A DNA stretch of 64,000 bases, taken from assembly GCA_963766365.1 (NCBI GenBank), contig CAVXZK010000006.1, forward strand, positions 434,001-498,000, read 5' to 3'. The DNA is from JALORV01 sp963766365 (GTDB lineage: Bacteria > Pseudomonadota > Gammaproteobacteria > Burkholderiales > Burkholderiaceae_F). A program made the position numbers and the translations under genes. Under the pieces are notes generated by a model, which saw only the letters and a program-made list of their open reading frames with translations, made no database searches and was not told the DNA's origin. This document shows, piece by piece, positions 1 to 8,406 of this stretch. How positions within the stretch are numbered: the stretch's first letter is position 1; each line of letters opens with the position of its first letter.

Positions 1-696
1 GCCCGCACCTACGGGCCCATCGCCATCGGCGGGGCGCCGTACATGTTCCGCGACTTCAATCACTGGAAGGCGTTCTCGACCAGTCCGCTGTTCGGCGAAC
101 TCGCCGAGGGCTACCGCGCGAAGAGTGGCGGCAACAAGGTCCTGGCGATCACCTACTACGGCGAGCGGCAGGTCACGTCGAACAAGGCCATCAACAAGCC
201 CGAGGACATGAAAGGCCTGAAGATCCGCGTGCCGGACGCGCCGCTCTACACGATGTTTCCGCGTGCGGTCGGCGCCAATCCGACCCCGATCGCGTTTGCC
301 GAGGTGTACCTGGCGCTGCAGAACGGTACGGTGGACGCGCAGGAAAATCCGCTGCCGACCATCGACGCGAAGAAGTTCTACGAAGTGCAGAAGTACATCG
401 TGCTGACCGGGCACATCACCGACGCGCTTCTGTCGATCGTCGGCGCGCCGACGTGGAACAAGCTATCGGATGCCGACAAGAAGATCTTCGAGGAGGTACT
501 GCGGGAAGCCGCGGCGCGCGCAACCGCCCAGATCATCGACATAGAGGCCAAGCTCGGCGCCGAGTTCACCAAGCGCGGCAAGGAAGTCGTCAAGGTCAAC
601 CGCGCGCCGTTCCGCGAAGCGGTGGCCAAGATGCACAACGGACCGGACGCGACCTGGGACAAGGCGACGTACGACAAGCTGCAGGCGCTCAAGTAG
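1..696 (+). CDS. dctP: TRAP transporter substrate-binding protein DctP, C-terminal part
   Basis: The reading frame is open from the first base of the window, so the gene begins upstream and only about 231 C-terminal residues are seen. The protein is the periplasmic solute receptor of a tripartite ATP-independent (TRAP) transporter, which delivers carboxylic or similar organic acids to the DctQM membrane subunits. Supporting features are the family's central segment (DMKGLKIRVP, then PTPIAFAEVYLALQNGTVDAQENP), where the conserved Arg that binds the substrate carboxylate sits in KIRVP, and the long C-terminal helix with LSDADKKIFEE. No DctQ or DctM follows on this strand, so the membrane subunits must lie upstream or elsewhere. 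The ligand cannot be told from this part. A strong hairpin follows the stop. Confidence 0.93.
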   Translation, partial: ARTYGPIAIGGAPYMFRDFNHWKAFSTSPLFGELAEGYRAKSGGNKVLAITYYGERQVTSNKAINKPEDMKGLKIRVPDAPLYTMFPRAVGANPTPIAFAEVYLALQNGTVDAQENPLPTIDAKKFYEVQKYIVLTGHITDALLSIVGAPTWNKLSDADKKIFEEVLREAAARATAQIIDIEAKLGAEFTKRGKEVVKVNRAPFREAVAKMHNGPDATWDKATYDKLQALK

Positions 697-706
697 GCGT
701 CAGATC

Positions 707-734
707 GCGGCGGCAGGCTACGGCCTGCTGCCGC
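707..734 (+). terminator. Hairpin terminator candidate after dctP
   Basis: A 12-bp stem (707-718 with 723-734, one G-U pair) closes on the four bases TACG. This is a very stable C(UACG)G tetraloop. It lies 11 bases after the dctP stop and between two convergent genes, which suits a bidirectional terminator. No run of T follows, so it may work with Rho or simply as an RNA-stabilising end. Confidence 0.55.
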
Positions 735-812
735 GCGACCCCAGCCAGGACGGGGATCCTGCGCCACGCAGCACAGCTGTCGTTCACTGTGCTCGCCGAC
801 AGGCCCCGGGAC

Positions 813-1940
813 CTAGGGCTTGATGACCTCCTGCTGGCTCGCGGGGAGCGGCGGCTCCTGTCCTGGCAGGCTCGCAAGATAGCTTTCCCACACCTCATCG
901 TTGGGGTCGACATAGCGCAGGCGCACCGGAATCCAGTCGAGTTCCGGAGAGATCCAGAATTCGACGCCACGGTTCGACTCCGGTGTCTTCGGTCGCACGA
1001 CCTTCAAAGTCGACATCACCTTGCCCTGGATCGTGACCGACTCGAAGCCGTCGACGACGAACGTGTAGGTCTCGACCTTGCGTCGCGCCACCTGGAAACT
1101 GACCTGCGATCCGGGGCTGAAGCGCCACGGATACGCCTGCACGAGCAACGGCAGGTGAAACTGCAGTGACAGCGGATCCTGCGTGCCCTCCTCGAACGGC
1201 ATCGGCTCACCGGCGCCGCGTCCCGCGAAGCTGACAATGTGACGGTTCCAGTCGAAATCCACTGACACTTCGCGATTTGCTATATCAACACGCTCGACAT
1301 ACCTGTCCGGCGCAATCCCGAACGGCTTCAGTTCACCAGTGGAGCGCAGATCGAGCAGGCCCGGCGGATCCACGGTTCGCAGCCACAGTTCATAGCGGCC
1401 CTGCTCGAGGTCGATCGACCAGTCGACGTACACCAGCGCCTCGATAGCGCGCATCCGCGTGTACGTCGTGCGGTAGGCGATGCGTCCCTTGGTCGGCACA
1501 TCCTTGACACCGGGTGGCAGGGTTGAAGTCTCGGCCGTCGGCTCGGTGGCAACCGTTGGAGGCGGCGGCGGCTCAGGAGGCGGCGGCTCAGGAGGCGGTG
1601 GCGCCGGCTCAGGAAGTGGCTCGGGAGGTGGTGGAGGAGCAGGAGGGGCGACGGGTGCCGGCGGCGCCTGGGTCATGCTCGGCGTGCGCGGCGTCGGCGC
1701 CGCCTTGCGCGGTGCGGGGGCAGGCGCCGCCGTCGGTGCAGGAGCCGCCGCCGGTGCTGGCGGCTTCAGCAGCGCAATCGAAATCGTCGTCTGCGTCGGC
1801 ACCTGTGGAGTCGCCATCGCAAGCTCGCGCCGCACGCCGATGAAGGCCGCGGCATGCATCAGCAGCACGACGAACAGCACGACGGCGCGACGGCCGAAAC
1901 GTCGGCCACGCCAGTCGCTCAAGGGGATCGGTGTCTGCAT
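813..1940 (-). CDS. DUF3108 protein with TonB-like proline-rich linker
   Basis: This 375-residue protein of unknown function is probably anchored in the inner membrane and reaches into the periplasm. Residues about 19-36 form one hydrophobic segment (VVLFVVLLMHAAAFIGV). A long Pro/Ala/Glu-rich linker follows (about residues 58-132, with PPPPPEPLPEP-type repeats), as in TonB. The C-terminal two thirds match the DUF3108 fold, a beta-rich periplasmic domain, with the family-like stretch DQDPLSLQFHLPL and a final EVWESYLA. The start at 1940 places the transmembrane helix at the N terminus; the frame stays open upstream but without a sensible leader. It is divergent from the fumarylacetoacetase-family gene, with 76 bases between the starts. 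It lacks a TonB C-terminal domain, so energy transduction is not implied. Confidence 0.8.
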   Translation of the reverse strand: MQTPIPLSDWRGRRFGRRAVVLFVVLLMHAAAFIGVRRELAMATPQVPTQTTISIALLKPPAPAAAPAPTAAPAPAPRKAAPTPRTPSMTQAPPAPVAPPAPPPPPEPLPEPAPPPPEPPPPEPPPPPTVATEPTAETSTLPPGVKDVPTKGRIAYRTTYTRMRAIEALVYVDWSIDLEQGRYELWLRTVDPPGLLDLRSTGELKPFGIAPDRYVERVDIANREVSVDFDWNRHIVSFAGRGAGEPMPFEEGTQDPLSLQFHLPLLVQAYPWRFSPGSQVSFQVARRKVETYTFVVDGFESVTIQGKVMSTLKVVRPKTPESNRGVEFWISPELDWIPVRLRYVDPNDEVWESYLASLPGQEPPLPASQQEVIKP

Positions 1941-2016
1941 CGTGTGCGCCCGCGGGTCGCGGGCCTCACCGCTAAGATACCGGCTTCCTTCAAAGCCGAA
2001 GATCCGACCTGCTCCG

Positions 2017-3006
2017 ATGAAGCTCGCCACCTTGAAGGATGGCTCGCGCGATGGGCAACTGGTCGTCGTTTCCCGCGACCTCACGATGGCCCACCATGCC
2101 GCCGGCATCGCCGGCCGCCTGCAGAACGCGCTCGACGACTGGAGCTTCATCGCCCCGCAGCTCGACGAGCTGTACCAGACGCTGAACGAGGGGCGCGCCC
2201 GGCACGCGTTCCCGTTCGATCCGCGCGTCGCGATGGCGCCACTGCCGCGCGCGTACCAGTGGGCGGACGGCTCCGCCTACGTCAACCATGTGGAACTGGT
2301 GCGCAAGGCGCGCGGCGCCGACATGCCGCCGTCGTTCTGGACCGATCCGCTGATGTACCAGGGAGGCTCCGACGACCTTCTGGGTCCGCACGATTGCATC
2401 GTCTGCCCCAGCGAGGAGTTCGGCATCGATTTCGAGGCCGAGGTCGCGGTGATCACCGATGACGTGAAGATGGGAACGATCCCGGCCGATGCTGTCGCGC
2501 ATGTGCGGCTGCTGATGCTGGTGAACGACGTCAGCTTGCGCAACCTGATTCCGGGCGAGCTAGCGAAGGGCTTCGGTTTCTTCCAGAGCAAGCCGGCGAC
2601 TGCGTTCTCGCCGGTGGCGGTCACCCCGGACGAGTTGGGCGAGACGTGGCGCGAAGGCAAGGTGCATCGTCCGCTGGTCGTCCAGTGGAACGGCATCAAG
2701 GTGGGCGAGGCGGAGGCCGGCGACGACATGACGTTCAGCTTCGGCCAGCTGATCGCCCACGTCGCGCGTACGCGTAACCTCGGCGCCGGATCGATCATCG
2801 GCTCCGGAACTGTGTCGAACCTCGACCGCAGCCGGGGTTACAGCTGTATCGCGGAGAAGCGCAGCCTGGAAATGATCGAGTCGGGCACCGCGACCACGCC
2901 CTTCATGAAATACGGCGACCGCGTGCGCATCGAGATGTTCGATGTCCACGGGCAGTCGATCTTCGGGGCCATCGACCAACAGGTCGCCGCACCAGCGCGG
3001 CGCTAG
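2017..3006 (+). CDS. Fumarylacetoacetate hydrolase family protein
   Basis: This 329-residue member of the FAH superfamily consists of metal-dependent hydrolases, decarboxylases or isomerases that act on 1,3-dicarbonyl or oxo-acid products of aromatic degradation. The metal site can be traced: Asp110, then the acidic pair in FGIDFEAEVA (Glu140, Glu142), then Asp171 in VNDVSLRNL. The family motif FFQSKPATAFSP follows (about 188-199). The length fits the FAHD/fumarylacetoacetase-type branch with an N-terminal extension. The start at 2017 is chosen because the protein then begins with the family's MKLATLKDG; the open frame further upstream covers the divergent promoter and the neighbouring gene. 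It is 21 bases from phaM. The exact substrate is not determinable. Confidence 0.9.
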   Translation: MKLATLKDGSRDGQLVVVSRDLTMAHHAAGIAGRLQNALDDWSFIAPQLDELYQTLNEGRARHAFPFDPRVAMAPLPRAYQWADGSAYVNHVELVRKARGADMPPSFWTDPLMYQGGSDDLLGPHDCIVCPSEEFGIDFEAEVAVITDDVKMGTIPADAVAHVRLLMLVNDVSLRNLIPGELAKGFGFFQSKPATAFSPVAVTPDELGETWREGKVHRPLVVQWNGIKVGEAEAGDDMTFSFGQLIAHVARTRNLGAGSIIGSGTVSNLDRSRGYSCIAEKRSLEMIESGTATTPFMKYGDRVRIEMFDVHGQSIFGAIDQQVAAPARR

Positions 3007-3027
3007 ACGCCGCATCAAGGAGCCGTC

Positions 3028-3663
3028 ATGTCCAACAAGCCTTCCATGTCCTCGCCGTTTTCCGCAATGGGAGAGACATTCGACCTGATGCAGAAGATGT
3101 GGGGCGGCATGGGCATGCCGACACCGGGCAACCTCGCGTCGATCCCGGGCCTCCCGCAGCAGATGCCAAGCATGCTGGCGCCGACCGTCGATCTCGGCGA
3201 ACTCGACAAGCGCATCACCGATTTGCGCGCGGTCGCGCAATGGCTGGAACTCAACGCCAGCATGCTGCGTACGACGATCCAGACGCTCGAAGTCCAGCGC
3301 GCGACGATCGCGACGCTCAAGGGCATCAGCGGCGCGATGCTGGCCCCCATCATGGGACTCTCGGATTCATCGACGACGAGCTCGCTGCCGCCCATTCGTC
3401 CCGAAGGCAGGATCGACCTGGCTGCCGCCGCCGCGCAGCCGCTGCCCGAGCCGGCGCCGCTGGCCGCAACGCCGGCGCGCAAGCGCAAGCCGGCGGCGCA
3501 CCAGGGACCTTCGCTGGCCGACGATGCGTTGAATCCGGCGGCGTGGTGGCACACGTTGCAGGATCAGTTCGCCAGGATTGCGTCGGTGGCCGCAGAGGCT
3601 GCACCGGCTCCGGAAAAGCCCGCAGCACGTCCGGCCAAGCGGCGCCGCAGGAAGAAAGCCTAG
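3028..3663 (+). CDS. phaM: PhaM-type polyhydroxyalkanoate granule regulatory protein
   Basis: This 211-residue protein resembles PhaM of Ralstonia eutropha, which activates PHB synthase PhaC, sits on the granule surface and ties granules to the nucleoid. The N-terminal third is rich in Met, Gly and Pro (MQKMWGGMGMPTPG). A helical segment follows with DLGELDKRITDLRAVAQWLELNASMLRTTIQTLEVQ cut into its typical pieces (about 56-90). The C terminus is a Lys/Arg/Ala/Pro tail ending KRRRRKKA, the DNA-binding part in known PhaM. A ribosome-binding site AAGGAG lies 8 bases before the ATG. It implies that the organism makes PHB, although no phaC is in the window. The stop overlaps by 4 bases the stop region of the convergent MFS gene. 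Confidence 0.88.
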   Translation: MSNKPSMSSPFSAMGETFDLMQKMWGGMGMPTPGNLASIPGLPQQMPSMLAPTVDLGELDKRITDLRAVAQWLELNASMLRTTIQTLEVQRATIATLKGISGAMLAPIMGLSDSSTTSSLPPIRPEGRIDLAAAAAQPLPEPAPLAATPARKRKPAAHQGPSLADDALNPAAWWHTLQDQFARIASVAAEAAPAPEKPAARPAKRRRRKKA

Positions 3664-4889
3664 GCCTCGCCGGTCACCGGTTTTGCCGGGATGGTGTCGA
3701 GCGAGCGGATGGTGCCCACCCAGAAGATGGCCGCGACGGTGGCGGCCACGGCGGCATAGCCAACCCAGTTGTAGTGCGTGAGCGCACCGCTGGCATCGCG
3801 CTCGACGATCGCGCCGGTGATCGTTGCCGCGACTCCGGAGCCGACCTGCATCACCGCACTGTTGAGCGTCATGAACGCCCCCCGGGCCCCCGGCCGCGCC
3901 GCGCTCGTGACCACCGCCATTGCCGGCACCATGCGGCCGGGCACGAAGACGAAGAACAGCGTCGTCAGCGCCAGCACCGCCAGCAGCGGCAGTCCCGGGG
4001 CATGCGTGATCGCAATCAGCGGCGCAATCGAGATCCATGCGATGCGCCGATAGACCTGGCGCTTGCCGGCGCGATCGGCCCAGCGACCGATCCACCGCGC
4101 CGTGAAGAACGTAGCGACACCCCCCGCCAGGTAGACCAGCGGCAGGTCGCGCTCCGGCAGACCGATATTCAAGGTGACATACAGGCTGACGTACGGAATC
4201 ACCGTGAAGCCGGACAGCATCATCAGAAACGTGAACAGGAAAGCGCGAAGATGATTCGGGAACGTCAGCGTGCGCAGGAAATCCGGCCATGCAGCGTGGC
4301 GCCCGTCCCGCCCGGCATGCGCGACCTGCGGCAGCGTGCGACGAGCCGCCACTGCGCACGCCACGCCAAGCAGCGCCACCAGGACGAAGGCGGCGCGCCA
4401 GCCGAACAGGTTGCCGAGCAGCAGCGCGGCGGGAACGCCGGCCACGGTCGCGATCGAAAACGAGGTCATGACGATCCCGGTCGCGCGGCCACGCCGCGCC
4501 GCAGGAACCGCATCGCCGATGATCGTGAACACGATGCCGCCGAGTACGCCGCCAAAGATGCCGGCCAGCGCACGCGCGGCCAGCAGCATCGCATACGACT
4601 GCGCACTGGCGGTAACGATGGCCGACACGACGAAGCCGCTGTAGATCGCCAGCAGGAGGCGCTTGCGGTCAAAGCGCTCGATGAATATCGACGTGACGAT
4701 GCCCGCACCGGCCGCAGCGAAGGTATAGGCAGAAATCAGGAAGCCGAATTCCTGCGCCGAGATCCCGAAAAGCCGCGTGAACTGCGGAGCCAGCGGCATC
4801 ATCACCATGAAGTCGAGCGTGGCGGTGAACTGGATCACGGCCAGCGTGACCAGCATCCAGCGCTCATGGCGAGACGGTTGATCGGACAT
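3660..4889 (-). CDS. MFS transporter, DHA1-like drug/metabolite efflux family
   Basis: This 409-residue inner-membrane protein has about 12 hydrophobic segments and the major facilitator layout. The N-terminal half carries LDFMVMMPLAPQF in helix 1 and FIERFDRKRLLL in the loop 2-3, a form of the MFS motif A (GxLaDrxGrkxxL). The second half repeats this with ARWIGRWADRAGKRQVY. Sequence and length fit sugar-efflux/drug:H+ antiporter-type DHA1 proteins. It is convergent with phaM, sharing 4 bases at the stops. The next gene on the same strand, an SDR, ends 33 bases upstream of this start, so the two may be co-transcribed. The substrate is unknown. Confidence 0.88.
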   Translation of the reverse strand: MSDQPSRHERWMLVTLAVIQFTATLDFMVMMPLAPQFTRLFGISAQEFGFLISAYTFAAAGAGIVTSIFIERFDRKRLLLAIYSGFVVSAIVTASAQSYAMLLAARALAGIFGGVLGGIVFTIIGDAVPAARRGRATGIVMTSFSIATVAGVPAALLLGNLFGWRAAFVLVALLGVACAVAARRTLPQVAHAGRDGRHAAWPDFLRTLTFPNHLRAFLFTFLMMLSGFTVIPYVSLYVTLNIGLPERDLPLVYLAGGVATFFTARWIGRWADRAGKRQVYRRIAWISIAPLIAITHAPGLPLLAVLALTTLFFVFVPGRMVPAMAVVTSAARPGARGAFMTLNSAVMQVGSGVAATITGAIVERDASGALTHYNWVGYAAVAATVAAIFWVGTIRSLDTIPAKPVTGEA

Positions 4890-4922
4890 CGCGAACGGGC
4901 GCCCGGCGGCGCCCCGCGTGAT

Positions 4923-5705
4923 CTACATCACGTAGTTCAGGGCGAGGCGGCCACCGTCCGGGTACAGCGTCGACCCGGTGAGGTAGGAGGCGTCGTCGCT
5001 GGCAAGGAACACCGCGATGCGCGCAATTTCGTCGGGCTCGCCGAGTCGACCCATGGGTGTGCGCGAAAGTATGCGGGCGCGCGCTGCCTCGTTCGTGAGC
5101 ACCGCGGCCTGCAGCATCTCGGTCGCGATCGAGCCCGGGCCGATGCCCATCACGCGCACACCGCGCGGCGCGAGCGACAGTGCCATCACCTTGGTCAGCT
5201 GGTTGAGCCCGCCCTTGCTGACGGAGTACGGCACCTGGTTCGCGATGGCCACCACGGCGTTGATGCTCGACAGGTTGATGATCACGCCGCGACTGCCATC
5301 GGGCCGCGCGTCCTGCGCCACCATGCGCCGGGCGGCCGCCTGCGCGCAGAGGAACGCACCCTTGAGGTTGATGCGCAGCACGCGATCGAAATCCTCCTCG
5401 GTGAGATCGAGAAAATCGGCCGCGTGCACGATGCCGGCGTTGTTGACCAGCACGTCGAGGCGTCCGAACTGCGACACCGCCGTCTCGATCAGGGCCTCAC
5501 AGTCGGCCCGCACACCGACGTCGGCGCGTCGCGCCAGCGCGTAGCCGCCGGACGATGCGATGTCCTTTGCCAGCGAGGCCGCGCCCACTTCGTTGACGTC
5601 GCCGATGACGACCCGGACACCCTGCTCCGCGAACGCGCGTGCGCAGGCGGCCCCGATTCCCTGCGCGGCGCCGGTGATGACGGCAACCCGGTTGGCAAGC
5701 TTCAT
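4923..5705 (-). CDS. SDR family oxidoreductase (classical short-chain dehydrogenase)
   Basis: This 260-residue classical short-chain dehydrogenase is probably NAD(H)-dependent. The cofactor motif TGAAQGIG is at residues 11-18. An Asp at the end of beta-2 (VIGDVNE) favours NAD over NADP. NNAG is near 88-91, the catalytic Ser is about 146-147, and Tyr160 and Lys164 are in YSVSK. The C terminus has the usual TGSTLYPDGG before the end. The start at 5705 is preferred to an ATG five codons upstream because GGAGGTGCG places a ribosome site just before it. It probably forms an operon with the downstream MFS gene. The substrate cannot be inferred. Confidence 0.9.
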   Translation of the reverse strand: MKLANRVAVITGAAQGIGAACARAFAEQGVRVVIGDVNEVGAASLAKDIASSGGYALARRADVGVRADCEALIETAVSQFGRLDVLVNNAGIVHAADFLDLTEEDFDRVLRINLKGAFLCAQAAARRMVAQDARPDGSRGVIINLSSINAVVAIANQVPYSVSKGGLNQLTKVMALSLAPRGVRVMGIGPGSIATEMLQAAVLTNEAARARILSRTPMGRLGEPDEIARIAVFLASDDASYLTGSTLYPDGGRLALNYVM

Positions 5706-5858
5706 CGCACCTCCGTCCATCCTCGGACTGCGGATTGTCCAGCATCTGCCCTGCCGGAGCAGCCGACGCCGGACGGCGCGGCGCTGGTGCCACGCGCTGC
5801 AGCGTGCAGGTCCGCGGCTGGGGAATCGCGATGTCTGGCGCCTAAGGCCGCAGCGGTG

Positions 5859-6794
5859 CTAAGTGGAAGCGCTGTGCGCCCGCCACTCCGCGACCGCCGG
5901 TCCGATCTGGCTCAGGGCTTCCAGCACGCGGACATCGCGCGGCGGCCGCCGGCGCAGCACCGGGGCCGATCCGCCGGCCCAGATCTCGACCGCGGCTGGT
6001 AGCTGTTCGCGCAGGTCGCCGAGCCCGGCCACCACCTGGTTCGGATTGACTACCGGCGTGAACGACAACGCAACGATGTCGACGCGCTGCGCCCGCGCCG
6101 CCGCGGCAATCTCCCAGAGCGGCGTCTGTACGCCCAGCGGCACGCAGCGCGCGCCCTCGAGCGCAAACATCGCCTCGGCCATCAGCACACCGAGGCCATG
6201 CGGCTCCTGCGGGAACGTCGTCAGCAGCACGCGCGGCCGCTCCCCGCTGACGGGAATCGTCGCGATGGCGCCGCGCAGCAGCGACTGCACAGCCTCCGTG
6301 TACAGATGCTCCTCGAAGACCTGCAGCTGCCCACGGGTCCAGGATTCGCCCACGAGCGTCGTCAGCGGCGCCAGCGTGTCAGTGATGAAGCGCGACAGTC
6401 CGAGGCGCAGCAGCGCCTGCGACAACTGGCGCTTCAGGTCGTCGAGCCGATGCTCGGTCACGCAATCGAGGTAGCGGCCGAGATCTTCGGAAGGCTCCGG
6501 CGTATCGGCGGTCCGCGGCGCGCCGGTCATGCCTTCCGCGAGCGAGTGCAGTTCCATGCTCGAGTGCCCGATGATCTTGCCCGGGCGGAAACCCTGGTCC
6601 ATCAGCCGCTTGATGAGCCGCAGCTTGTCGAGTTGCTCGAGCGGGTACACGCGCTCGCCGTAGGTGTCGCGCTGCGGCTGCGGGAATCCATAGCGTCGTT
6701 CCCAGACGCGCAGCGTGTCCTTCGACAGCCCCGTATCGCGCTCAACCGCTGCGATCGACACGGTCACGGTGCTTTGAAGGTTGCGGTCGTCCAT
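5859..6794 (-). CDS. litR: MerR-type regulator with cobalamin-binding domain (LitR/CarH-like)
   Basis: This 311-residue regulator joins an N-terminal MerR helix-turn-helix (about 13-75, with KDTLRVWERRYGFPQP) to a helical B12-cap domain (about 105-175) and a B12-binding Rossmann domain (about 186-300). The cap carries W152 and EEH (161-163). The Rossmann part carries EPHGLG with H199 as the expected lower cobalt ligand, and ends with AGGSAP. In CarH the residue after the Trp is the His that locks the light-converted state; here it is Thr153, so the mechanism may differ (class II LitR-like). The start at 6794 precedes the first family residues; the frame upstream overlaps the promoter. It is divergent from a glutathione peroxidase, with a palindrome in its own promoter, so autoregulation is likely. 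The LitR name is by analogy. Confidence 0.85.
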   Translation of the reverse strand: MDDRNLQSTVTVSIAAVERDTGLSKDTLRVWERRYGFPQPQRDTYGERVYPLEQLDKLRLIKRLMDQGFRPGKIIGHSSMELHSLAEGMTGAPRTADTPEPSEDLGRYLDCVTEHRLDDLKRQLSQALLRLGLSRFITDTLAPLTTLVGESWTRGQLQVFEEHLYTEAVQSLLRGAIATIPVSGERPRVLLTTFPQEPHGLGVLMAEAMFALEGARCVPLGVQTPLWEIAAAARAQRVDIVALSFTPVVNPNQVVAGLGDLREQLPAAVEIWAGGSAPVLRRRPPRDVRVLEALSQIGPAVAEWRAHSAST

Positions 6795-6851
6795 GGCAGC
6801 GGAACGGCAGGCAGGAAGAAGCCAAGCGTGCGGGAAATTTCGAATCCCGGC

Positions 6852-6901
6852 ATTTTGTCCTAGACAAACGATTGACACAAGACCCATCCGCTTGGGATCA
6901 T
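6852..6901. promoter_or_regulatory. Divergent promoter with MerR-type palindrome between litR and glutathione peroxidase
   Basis: The 15-base palindrome TTTGTC-CTA-GACAAA lies at 6854-6868. On the minus strand it lies largely between a possible -35 (TTGTGT, 6875-6880) and -10 (CAAAAT, 6852-6857, which the operator overlaps by four bases) that are 17 bases apart; this is the classic place for a MerR-family operator. On the plus strand a TTGACA -35 (6872-6877) follows at once, with GATCAT (6896-6901) 18 bases later as a -10. One site could thus control both genes. The match is by eye; family consensus was not computed. Confidence 0.55.
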
Positions 6902-6934
6902 TCGGATCCGCTACTGCCCCCGTTGTCCGAACCG

Positions 6935-7501
6935 ATGCTGCTCCCAACCCGCTCCCTGATGGCCGCCGCCGCGTTGCTGACCATGCTGCTGGTCGCGCCG
7001 GCTGCCTCCGCGCAGACCTGCCCGGCGCTGCTCAATCACACGTTTCCGCGCCTGCAGGACGACAAACCGCAGAGCCTCTGCCAGTACACCGGGCAGGTCG
7101 TGCTCGTCGTCAACACCGCCAGCTACTGCGGCTTTACACCGCAGTACGAGGGGCTGGAGAAGCTGTACGCGCAGTACGGCAAGCGCGGTTTCACGATCCT
7201 CGGCTTCCCGTCGGGCGACTTCGGCAACCAGGAGAAGGACAGCAACAAGGAAATCGCCGACTTTTGCTACAACACCTATGGCGTCAAGTTCCCGATGTTC
7301 GCCAAGAGCGTGGTCAAGGGCGGAAATGCCAATGCGCTTTTCAGCGCGCTGACCAAGGACACCGGCCAGGCGCCGAAGTGGAATTTCCATAAGTACCTGA
7401 TCGGCCGAGACGGCAAGGTCGTGGCCTCGTTTCCGAGCCAGGTCGACCCGCTGGACAGGAAGCTGACCGGCCAGATCGAGGCGCTGCTCGGCTCGCCCTG
7501 A
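6935..7501 (+). CDS. Periplasmic glutathione peroxidase (Cys type)
   Basis: This 188-residue thiol peroxidase reduces hydroperoxides, including lipid peroxides. Residues 1-26 form a signal peptide (TMLLVAPAASA, cut before Gln27), so it acts in the periplasm. The catalytic tetrad can be placed: C65 in NTASYCGFT, Q99 in GDFGNQE, W149 and N150 in PKWNFHKYL. The usual FPCNQFGGQE motif is changed to FPSGDFGNQE, so the Cys of that motif is missing. Bacterial enzymes of this class usually use thioredoxin-like reductants rather than glutathione. The start at 6935 gives the best signal peptide; a Met eight codons later is possible. Its shared promoter with the MerR-B12 regulator suggests light or peroxide induction. 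Confidence 0.9.
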   Translation: MLLPTRSLMAAAALLTMLLVAPAASAQTCPALLNHTFPRLQDDKPQSLCQYTGQVVLVVNTASYCGFTPQYEGLEKLYAQYGKRGFTILGFPSGDFGNQEKDSNKEIADFCYNTYGVKFPMFAKSVVKGGNANALFSALTKDTGQAPKWNFHKYLIGRDGKVVASFPSQVDPLDRKLTGQIEALLGSP

Positions 7502-7559
7502 TCCGGCCTCGCACCCGGAAAGTCCAGCGGAAGACTTCGGCGACAATATCGGCTTCGCC

Positions 7560-8363
7560 ATGAACGCTCCCGACACCATGTACCTCCCGGACGTCCAGTC
7601 CGCGGCGGACGCCCGCAACACCGCGATCCAGCGGGTGGGCGTGAAGTCGCTCACGCATCCGATGATGGTGGCGACCGCGCGCGGCCCGCAGCCGACCGTC
7701 GCGTCGGTCGACATGTACGTTGCCCTGCCCGCCGAGCAGAAGGGCACGCATATGTCGCGCTTCATCGACGTGCTGCAATCGCATCGCGACGCGCTGTCGC
7801 GTGCCGCGGTACACGGGCTGCTCGAGCGCATGCTGCAGAAGCTGGACGCGCACGACGGCTATGTCGAGCTGCGCCTGCCGTACTTCGTGCTGAAGTCCGC
7901 CCCGGTTTCCGGCGTCGAGAGCCTGATGGATTACCAACTGACACTGGCGGTCGAACGGCGGGGCAGTACCACACGCTACGTCCAGAAGGTCGTCGTGCCC
8001 GTCACGAGCCTGTGCCCATGCAGCAAGAAGGTCGCCGATTACGGCGCGCACAACCAGCGCGCGCACCTGACACTGACGCTGACACTCGCCGACGAGATGC
8101 ACGTCGAGGAGCAGATCCGCATCGCCGAAGAGGCGGCATCGTGCGAGGTGTGGGGACTGCTCAAGCGGACCGATGAGAAATACGTGACCGAGCGCGCCTA
8201 CGACAATCCGAAGTTCGTCGAAGACGTGGTGCGCGACATTGCGGCGTTGCTCGACGCGGACACGCGCGTGCTCGCCTATGTCATCGAAGCAGAGAACTTC
8301 GAATCGATACATAACCATTCGGCATACGCCCTGATCGAACGCGACAAGGCGAATCCGGGCTAA
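7560..8363 (+). CDS. folE2: GTP cyclohydrolase I type IB (FolE2)
   Basis: This 267-residue metal-dependent GTP cyclohydrolase makes dihydroneopterin triphosphate, the first step to folate, tetrahydrobiopterin-type pterins and queuosine precursors. FolE2 features are the KGTHMSRF segment (61-68), the metal/catalytic Cys in SLCPCSK (C152 or C154), and a C-terminal NHSAYALIE. The length is normal. FolE2 works with metals other than zinc and is often induced by stress. It is 58 bases after the peroxidase gene on the same strand. A folE-type gene is also found, as I recall, in the light-induced LitR regulon of Pseudomonas putida, where pterins may serve light sensing or photolyase antenna roles. 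That link is inferred here. Confidence 0.95.
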   Translation: MNAPDTMYLPDVQSAADARNTAIQRVGVKSLTHPMMVATARGPQPTVASVDMYVALPAEQKGTHMSRFIDVLQSHRDALSRAAVHGLLERMLQKLDAHDGYVELRLPYFVLKSAPVSGVESLMDYQLTLAVERRGSTTRYVQKVVVPVTSLCPCSKKVADYGAHNQRAHLTLTLTLADEMHVEEQIRIAEEAASCEVWGLLKRTDEKYVTERAYDNPKFVEDVVRDIAALLDADTRVLAYVIEAENFESIHNHSAYALIERDKANPG

Positions 8364-8406
8364 AGCCCCGGGCGGGGAGGAGAGGCCCCGCGCCAACGAC
8401 GGCCCC

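Noticed and set aside
1557..1650. Short direct repeats of GGCGGCGG/CAGGAGGCGG type
   Set aside because: They encode the Pro/Glu-rich linker of the TonB-like DUF3108 protein on the minus strand, so the DNA repeat follows from the protein sequence.
3099..6002. A very long open plus-strand frame (over 900 codons) opposite and across the MFS and SDR genes
   Set aside because: It has Arg/His/Ala-rich nonsense composition, no domain, and lies antisense to or across clear genes. High GC with few stop codons explains it, as with other long antisense frames such as opposite aceK (53896-55680), the cytochrome gene (39664-41583) and recQ/ivd (49905-52148).
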